This document shows positions 5,901 through 9,483 of a stretch of 9,483 bases of DNA, piece by piece (positions within the stretch are counted from its first letter, which is position 1; each line of letters begins with the position of its first letter). The position numbers were made by a program, and so were the translations under genes. Source of the stretch: an uncultured Roseiflexaceae bacterium (GTDB taxonomy: Bacteria > Chloroflexota > Chloroflexia > Chloroflexales > Roseiflexaceae); assembly GCA_903868295.1 (NCBI GenBank), contig CAIPUQ010000057.1, positions 1 through 9,483 on the forward strand, written 5' to 3'. A model generated the notes under the pieces. The model did no database searches. It was not told the DNA's origin and saw only the letters and a list, made by a program, of their open reading frames with translations.

Positions 5901-8686
5901 TCATTCTCGGCTATGCACTCTGGTTGCCTGTCAGTGCGCGCCTCATGTACAACAGCACACTCGGCCTCGCCATCGCCCTGGTATTGACCGGGCTGGTCAG
6001 TGCGTGGTCGTTGGTGCGTATCGGTATGCGTCTGCAAAAGGGCACTGATGCCTCGCTGCGCTGGTTTGATCCTGCAGCATTGCCACGCTACATCGGTGAC
6101 GGTTGGAAGTGGGTCAAAACGACATTGCGCTACCAACGCGGCACGATTATCCGCTTCGAATTGTTGTTTCTCGTCTCGTTTGCCGTTATGGCGTGGATAC
6201 GCATGGCAAATCCTGATGTCTGGCATCCTATCTGGGGCGGCGAAAAGCCGTTCGAGTTTGGGATCCTGAACTCCGTGTTGCGTAGTCCCGTTATGCCTCC
6301 GTATTCACCATTCTTTAGTGGTGGAACGTTGAACTACTACTACTACGGCTATGTGTTGGTCTCGTTGCCGTTGCGTTTGACCGGGATTGCACCAGAAATT
6401 GGGTTCAATCTCATTCTCGCCACGCTCTATGCGTTGATGCTCACCGGTATGGCGGCGCTGGTCTGGCGTGTTGCTAAGGTACGCTGGGTCTGGGTGTTGG
6501 CCGTTTTGGTGACTGGCGTGTTGGGCAATCTGGCTGGTGCGTTCCCTGTTGGGTGGGCTCGTGGCTTTGGTGAGGTGATTACCGCACTGCGTGAAAACGA
6601 CTTTGCAGCCGTAGGGAGCGTGTTAGGCGATTGGTTCATGGGGCCGAGTCGCGTCATCCCAAGCACGATTACCGAGTTCCCATTCTGGAGCTTCCTCTTT
6701 GCTGACCTGCATGCGCATGTCATCGCGATGCCGCTGCTGATGCTGGCACTGGCGCTGGCCTGGCAAGCCCTCGAGAAAGCCGAATTGCCCAGTATCTGGT
6801 GGCTCTTGTCGGGGCTGACGGTTGGGGCGCTGTCGGTGACAAACTCGTGGGACACTCCCACCATAGTGTTGATCTTTACGGGTGCGTTGGTACGCCGTGT
6901 GTGGGTCAGCGAACACCGCTGGCGCTTCCCGCTTGCCATCATGCAGGGATTGGCGGTTGCAGGTATTGCCGTCGCCTTGTATCTGCCCTTCTTCCAAAAT
7001 TACGCCCCTCAAGTAGGATCGATTGATTGGGTCAAGAATACATCGCCTTGGACTGCGTGGTCCGCAGTGTGGGGATTGTTCCTGATCCCGAGCATGGTTG
7101 TGACGGCACTCCTGGCATGGAACCGTCGTTGGGTACAGGCCGTGGTTGCGGCGCTGTTGGTGGGCCTGATGCTGGTGGGTCTGGCGCTCGAGTTCTATCC
7201 GCAGCCAGCGCTGGCCGTCATCACACCGTATATGGGCAACCCACGGATGTGGATTGGTGCGCTCGTCCTGTTGCTGATCCCCAGTTTGTTCCGCCGCCAA
7301 CCAGACAACGCACTGTGGTTTGGGTTGTGGTTGGTGTGTATCGCATGGGGATTGTCGGGAGCGGTCGAGTTCGTCTTTCTCCGCGATCACATGAGTGATG
7401 GCGACTGGTATCGCATGAACACCGTCTTTAAGTTTGGGATGCAGAGTTGGCTGTTGCTCACCGTCGGGTTCGCAGCGACGCTGCCCGCCCTCAAGGCCCA
7501 GTTCGAGCGGTTGCCACGCATGGCTGCCAATGTTCTGACGGTGCTGATGCTCGTGCCTATCCTGCTAGGTGCAGCCTTCCCCATCGGTGCTATCCCAAGC
7601 CGTGTTGCATATCAGATCAATCCAGACCAGGAACTCACCTTAGACGGATTGGCGTTCATGAACGAGGGGACCTACGAGGCGTACGACAAGACTATTCCGT
7701 TTGTGCATGATTATCAGGCGATGGAATGGCTCAAAAAGAACGTCAAGGGTTCGCCGGTCGTGTTGCAGTCGAGTATCGAGTTTTATCGCGGGTACGGCGT
7801 CCGGATCGCCGCCAACACGGGCTTCCCGACGGTGGTCAGTCCGTTGCACGAGAGTGAACAGCGCAATCCGGATGTGGTCGGTGCACGTGATGCAGACGTC
7901 ATTGATTTTTATCGGAGCGAAGAACAGTCGGTGAAGCGCCGCATCCTGTCGAAGTATCGTGTCAGTTATGTGGTCGTAGGGATCATCGAACGCGCTGCAT
8001 ACGGCGAAAAGGGTGCTACGGTGATTGCCGATATGCCCGAACTGCGCGAAGTCTACAAAAACGCAGAGACCAAAATCTACGCTGTGTCGCCGAACATCGT
8101 AGCGGTTGCTCCGTACGCCAACATCAACGGCGAATCGAACAGCCCAAATGTAGGGTTCCCCGTAGAGCAGATCGAGCCGGTCCAAGAAGACTTGACGGCA
8201 CTCGAAAGTGCCTACACTGCTGACCCCAACAATATCGAGGCCATGCTCGATTTGGTGGCTGGATTCCGACGCAATAATCGCTTGGAAGAAGCCGCAGCGG
8301 TATTGCAGAAGGGTATTGTGTTGCGTCCGGGTGATGTGCCGCTGTTGCACATCCTCGGTGACATTTCGATCGAGGCTGGGTTGACTGAACAGGGCATTGC
8401 AGCATACCGATCGGCAATTACCTACGCCGACAATCCTGGCAATGTCAACAAATTGATTACGGGGTACATTAACGCTGGTCTGCTGGATGATGCCTTGGCA
8501 GAGGTCAACGCGGCGATTCAAAAGAATCCGACGTTCTGGGACTTTTTGGTCACGCGTGCCAATATTTCGACACAATTGGGCGACTACGAAGCAGCCCGCG
8601 CAGATTACAACGCATATCTCGACAAGGCGCCGGAGGATGCGATCTTCCGCAGTGATGTCCAACGCGCCTTGGATGCACTGAACTAA
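974..8686 (+). CDS. giant GT39-like / double DUF2298 (Chlor_Arch_YYY) / TPR integral membrane protein
   Basis: This 2570-residue polytopic membrane protein has four parts: a GT39-like glycosyltransferase module (about 1-670), two DUF2298/YYY modules (about 733-1556 and 1603-2371) and a TPR tail (about 2407-2570). I estimate 30-40 membrane segments. Both YYY copies carry the family hallmarks: NPD(L/V)WHPxxGGEKP, NYYYxG, EFPFxxFLFxDLHAH, TNxWDxPT and RMNxVFKFGMQ. As I recall the TIGRFAM description of the YYY family, one of its two classes has exactly this layout (extra N-terminal region, two copies, three to four TPRs), so this is a native architecture rather than an assembly fusion. Function is unknown. 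DUF2298 is thought to belong with the GT-C superfamily, so transfer of sugars from polyprenyl-phosphate donors outside the membrane is a reasonable inference. A good ribosome site precedes the ATG, and a second YYY gene follows after 14 nt. There is no frameshift. Confidence 0.93.
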   Translation: MNVKSFFQRSAGQTIALLAILLLGAYFRFGGLFMWDEPSFRLHPDERFLTEVATQIRLPASVTEYLDTSNSPLNPRNGNYKFFVYGMVPHELTRLTAVLITPPERLPAMNPGEGPPKPNAEKDISALMPEFIRAIINPDGRDYTSDIHKVGRVWSTLFDLLSILVIYGLGRRLYGAGVGLLAALMYAGTGFAIQQAHFFTVDATSAFFILLTVYYSVRVAQRGSLTDYAGATFAIGASIACRITLATVAVVTIVAAFSRIYAAWQRGSTRAMARDFGLLVLTGILAIFVARTLGPDMFAGTLPGAPDKLILTEVLGERAVAVDEFFQGKGFFDIRPDDRFLKSMDDIRRFASGEVDWPPTQQWAARPRYVFALSNMVYAGMGAPLGIAAWIGFLVAGWQLIRRKKLVHLVPWAWVLFFFGWQGGQFLMSMRYYLPIYGVLIIFAAWLVVLLAQQRQRVFDTVMRWMWQPGDPVLHRARALTIGRSIAFMAVVPALVVVTGALAWGFAFSRMYTEEHSRVAASRWIYTNIPPGSGISAESWDDGLPLGLDGRSADEFKGYAFPVYGEDEKNKWYGNGNPDELGMLDQIDKVDYIIMSSNRVYDTAGRLVMRYPALINYYKALADGSLGFTLVAEFRAAPRLFGFEVPTSVWAEEAFSVYDHPRVLIFKKNDTYSKTKAEAIITKGVVFEEVYKLPTIRASAVMTALHFTDLQWPTYRNSAKWTELFSTVTTTTLPWLWWLLVFEVIGLAGFVLLQGAFRWMPDRGYGLIKILSLVTVSWLIWFAASVNLLSFTRTGVGVVAGAWVALAAVVGWRQRAEWRSWWNQSRWLILTTEGLFLVAYGAFVLIRASNPDLWHPARGGEKPMDLAFLTAVIRSPAFPPIDPWFAGGMLNYYYFGFVMVGVLVHLTGIAPATAYNLAVPTIFALTAIGSWSVALAVQGTFGVIYAGKWRYWLAALTSDGKRKLAGAALAALFVVCAGNWSQALWYLPNTGEAGFECDKGTSYAMQAECKGRGEWAFWDATRVVSIKTGDGVINEFPFFTFLFSDLHAHMFGLPMLVGSLGVMLALIRRRRHDRAVWARWRERLVLLGFLGMFAGVSYATNTWDYPTIFGMSVVTLALLAWRDHQQRPNAVAHLMGLLASVATVFGLSKVFVWPFSRAFASDYTGFDPWTGPQTPASLFYEISGMWVYAALFAAVLFVIRAGWVHRFVAAGLLVVTIAGIAASVYFAWPALYVEGFAIAVLVLLISTVLTRSGTVRQSVPWFGRTTAIQLELPVFDALERRAAPQIVPIALETVFMMVMVLAVFGISALTEVLVAKSDIGRMNSVFKFGMQVWVFGGISAGVLLTWVWQKLRTSPVAVRASWLAVTAILVGASFVYPITATPVRIAERYDKDAPMSLDGEAYLRSANASWGENGVNFSFSEDADGIAWLRANVTGTPVVLEAHAEAYRWITRIATHTGMQSLMGWPWHEQQQRSVADAGVVIDTRKQAIQRWYTSTDARQTFAEMQKYGIEYIFFGRMERALYGENAGNAFTELAVSKDITEVFRSGETVIYQVPRADHAPGVLKTGTLAVFAPNPIPQQSLLTADNQSLPDVAAPGWNPITDTLPVIVLWMLAWYLIALLGLLPALWLGPAQWPWARLLGLVILGYALWLPVSARLMYNSTLGLAIALVLTGLVSAWSLVRIGMRLQKGTDASLRWFDPAALPRYIGDGWKWVKTTLRYQRGTIIRFELLFLVSFAVMAWIRMANPDVWHPIWGGEKPFEFGILNSVLRSPVMPPYSPFFSGGTLNYYYYGYVLVSLPLRLTGIAPEIGFNLILATLYALMLTGMAALVWRVAKVRWVWVLAVLVTGVLGNLAGAFPVGWARGFGEVITALRENDFAAVGSVLGDWFMGPSRVIPSTITEFPFWSFLFADLHAHVIAMPLLMLALALAWQALEKAELPSIWWLLSGLTVGALSVTNSWDTPTIVLIFTGALVRRVWVSEHRWRFPLAIMQGLAVAGIAVALYLPFFQNYAPQVGSIDWVKNTSPWTAWSAVWGLFLIPSMVVTALLAWNRRWVQAVVAALLVGLMLVGLALEFYPQPALAVITPYMGNPRMWIGALVLLLIPSLFRRQPDNALWFGLWLVCIAWGLSGAVEFVFLRDHMSDGDWYRMNTVFKFGMQSWLLLTVGFAATLPALKAQFERLPRMAANVLTVLMLVPILLGAAFPIGAIPSRVAYQINPDQELTLDGLAFMNEGTYEAYDKTIPFVHDYQAMEWLKKNVKGSPVVLQSSIEFYRGYGVRIAANTGFPTVVSPLHESEQRNPDVVGARDADVIDFYRSEEQSVKRRILSKYRVSYVVVGIIERAAYGEKGATVIADMPELREVYKNAETKIYAVSPNIVAVAPYANINGESNSPNVGFPVEQIEPVQEDLTALESAYTADPNNIEAMLDLVAGFRRNNRLEEAAAVLQKGIVLRPGDVPLLHILGDISIEAGLTEQGIAAYRSAITYADNPGNVNKLITGYINAGLLDDALAEVNAAIQKNPTFWDFLVTRANISTQLGDYEAARADYNAYLDKAPEDAIFRSDVQRALDALN
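3170..5641 (+). other. domain: DUF2298/YYY copy A, residues 733-1556
   Basis: Early membrane segments flank PDRGYGLIK (761-769). The first conserved loop is NPDLWHPARGGEKPMD (850-865), PPIDPW (879-884) and LNYYYFG (890-896). A loop with two cysteines (C997, C1009) leads to ATRVV, EFPFFTFLFSDLHAH (1035-1049), TNTWDYPT (1100-1107) and RMNSVFKFG (1321-1329). The soluble tail has VVLEA (E1441), MGWPWHE (1463-1469) and FGRMERALY (1515-1523). All the positions I recall as conserved in the family are intact, except that the usual DLHPH reads DLHAH. Confidence 0.85.
5780..8086 (+). other. domain: DUF2298/YYY copy B, residues 1603-2371 (diverged)
   Basis: It has the same order of motifs as copy A: NPDVWHPIWGGEKPFE (1746-1761), PPYSPF (1775-1780), LNYYYYG (1786-1792), EFPFWSFLFADLHAH (1901-1915), TNSWDTPT (1956-1963), RMNTVFKFG (2147-2155), VVLQS (Q2265), SPLHESEQR (H2292) and VGIIERAAY (2335-2343). 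It is more compact than A: EFPF to RMN is 246 residues against 286, and the cysteine loop is absent. Several otherwise conserved side chains differ (see findings). Confidence 0.85.
8192..8683 (+). other. domain: C-terminal TPR repeats, residues 2407-2570
   Basis: A helical tail shows about four TPR units, starting near residues 2420, 2454, 2488 and 2520. The typical pattern ends each unit in a Pro-containing turn: LRPGD, YADNP, QKNPT and DKAPED. Helix B signatures such as LEEAAAVLQKGI and YEAARADYNAYL are clear. The tail follows the soluble part of copy B through a Ser/Asn/Pro-containing linker without an obvious membrane segment, so it should lie on the same, probably outer, side. It likely binds protein partners. 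Confidence 0.85.
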
Positions 8687-8689
8687 GCA

Positions 8690-8695
8690 GGGGAG
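8690..8695 (+). promoter_or_regulatory. ribosome binding site of the downstream YYY gene
   Basis: GGGGAG lies 5 nt before the ATG at 8701, inside the 14-nt gap after the giant gene's TAA (8684-8686). An in-frame GTG at 8698 could also serve as start, but the ATG has the better spacing. Confidence 0.65.
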
Positions 8696-8700
8696 ACGTG

Positions 8701-9483
8701 ATGATCAACGATGTGATTGTCCATTGGTTGGTGACCATGCTCTGTGTCGCCGTGGGCGTTCCCTGGGCAAAGTACCTGTTCAACACACTTCCCCATGCAC
8801 TCATCGGGGTCGCCCGACCATTGGGGTACGCGGTCATCGGTGTGGTGGTGTGGGGATTCGCGATGATCGGGTTACTGCCGTTCAACAGTGGTAGCGTGGT
8901 CTTTGTGGCCATCGGGGTAGGGTACCTCGGGTGGCGCTTGGCTGGCGGGATTGATGCTGCCTGGATCCGTGCACACTGGCGCGCATGGCTCTTGTCAGAA
9001 GCGATCTTTTTGGCCGGATTTGCAATGGTCGTGTTTATCCGTGGTCGCACACCCGATCCGTGGGGGACCGAGCGCCCCATGGATTATGCCTTCTTCAATA
9101 GTATGTTGCATTCGCCCAGCTTTCCGCCGTTGGATCCATGGATGTCTGGGATGACCATCAATTATTACTACGCCGGGTATTTGCTGGCAGCAATCCCTGC
9201 GACGATATCAGGTGTGGATGCTGCAGTCGGCTACAATCTTGCACTCGCGACGACTGCGGGCATGATTGGGGCGACCGCAGCGACCATTGTCGTGAGTATG
9301 GCAGCGGTCTGGCATCCCATTGCCCAGCCCTTGCGCAAACGGACGGCTGCGCTGTTTGCGGGATGTGCCTTTGTTGCGGTGCTATTGGCCGGCAACATGG
9401 GCGGGTTCTTGCAGCTCGTCAGTGGCTTACCCGAAATTCTCGCACTCGAGCCCGCAGACGTTGTCCCTGCGCTCCAAAACGGC
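8701..9483 (+). CDS. single-copy DUF2298/Chlor_Arch_YYY membrane protein (3' end outside window)
   Basis: The first 261 codons are open to the window edge. The product begins MINDVIVHWLVTMLCVAVGV, the first of several membrane segments, and lacks the GT39-like N-terminal module of its neighbour. The first family loop is RTPDPWGTERPMD (116-128), PPLDPW (142-147) and INYYYAGY (153-160), followed by LAGNMGGFLQL, which matches the segment preceding the EFPF motif in other YYY proteins. This is the single-copy YYY class, usually about 700-900 residues as I recall, so only about a third is visible. It lacks the WHPxxGG insertion present in both copies of the upstream protein but keeps DPW. The 14-nt gap and plus orientation indicate one operon with the giant gene. 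Function is unknown; a GT-C-type sugar transferase is inferred. Confidence 0.88.
   Translation, partial: MINDVIVHWLVTMLCVAVGVPWAKYLFNTLPHALIGVARPLGYAVIGVVVWGFAMIGLLPFNSGSVVFVAIGVGYLGWRLAGGIDAAWIRAHWRAWLLSEAIFLAGFAMVVFIRGRTPDPWGTERPMDYAFFNSMLHSPSFPPLDPWMSGMTINYYYAGYLLAAIPATISGVDAAVGYNLALATTAGMIGATAATIVVSMAAVWHPIAQPLRKRTAALFAGCAFVAVLLAGNMGGFLQLVSGLPEILALEPADVVPALQNG

Noticed and set aside
974..8686. The very long gene as an assembly or frameshift fusion of separate genes
   Set aside because: The frame is continuous, with linkers and uniform base composition, and the N-region/two-YYY/TPR layout is, as I recall, an established class of this family.

Overview
The window looks like a piece of a Chloroflexota chromosome. 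The main reason is the large membrane-protein gene at 974-8686, which matches what I recall of the Chlor_Arch_YYY / DUF2298 family, found mostly in Chloroflexi and some archaea. The moderately GC-rich composition and bacterial-type neighbours also fit. This assignment is an inference; I cannot name a genus.

Layout: (1) 1-588, minus strand: the N-terminal 196 residues of an NAD-dependent nucleotide-sugar epimerase most like CDP-paratose/CDP-tyvelose 2-epimerase; its 3' end is outside the window. (2) 589-973: a 385-bp divergent intergenic region with one candidate promoter for each strand, a 10-bp-phased direct repeat, and no convincing gene. (3) 974-8686, plus strand: one 2570-residue polypeptide made of an N-terminal GT39-like GT-C glycosyltransferase module, two DUF2298/YYY modules (copies A and B), and a C-terminal TPR tail. 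(4) 8701-9483, plus strand, cut by the window end: a stand-alone single-copy DUF2298/YYY protein, 14 nt downstream and almost certainly co-transcribed.

The giant gene's architecture (extra N-terminal region, two YYY copies, TPRs) is, as I recall, one of the two classes already described for the YYY family, whose function is unknown. The downstream gene is of the other, single-copy class. The architecture is therefore not new. What deserves attention is that both classes sit in one operon; that the N-terminal region carries recognisable GT39 active-site-like motifs; and that copy B has changed several positions that copies A and C (the downstream gene), or copy A and my memory of the family, keep. 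A reasonable but unproven model is a membrane machine that builds or modifies a cell-surface glycan from lipid-linked sugars, with the divergent epimerase supplying a nucleotide sugar.
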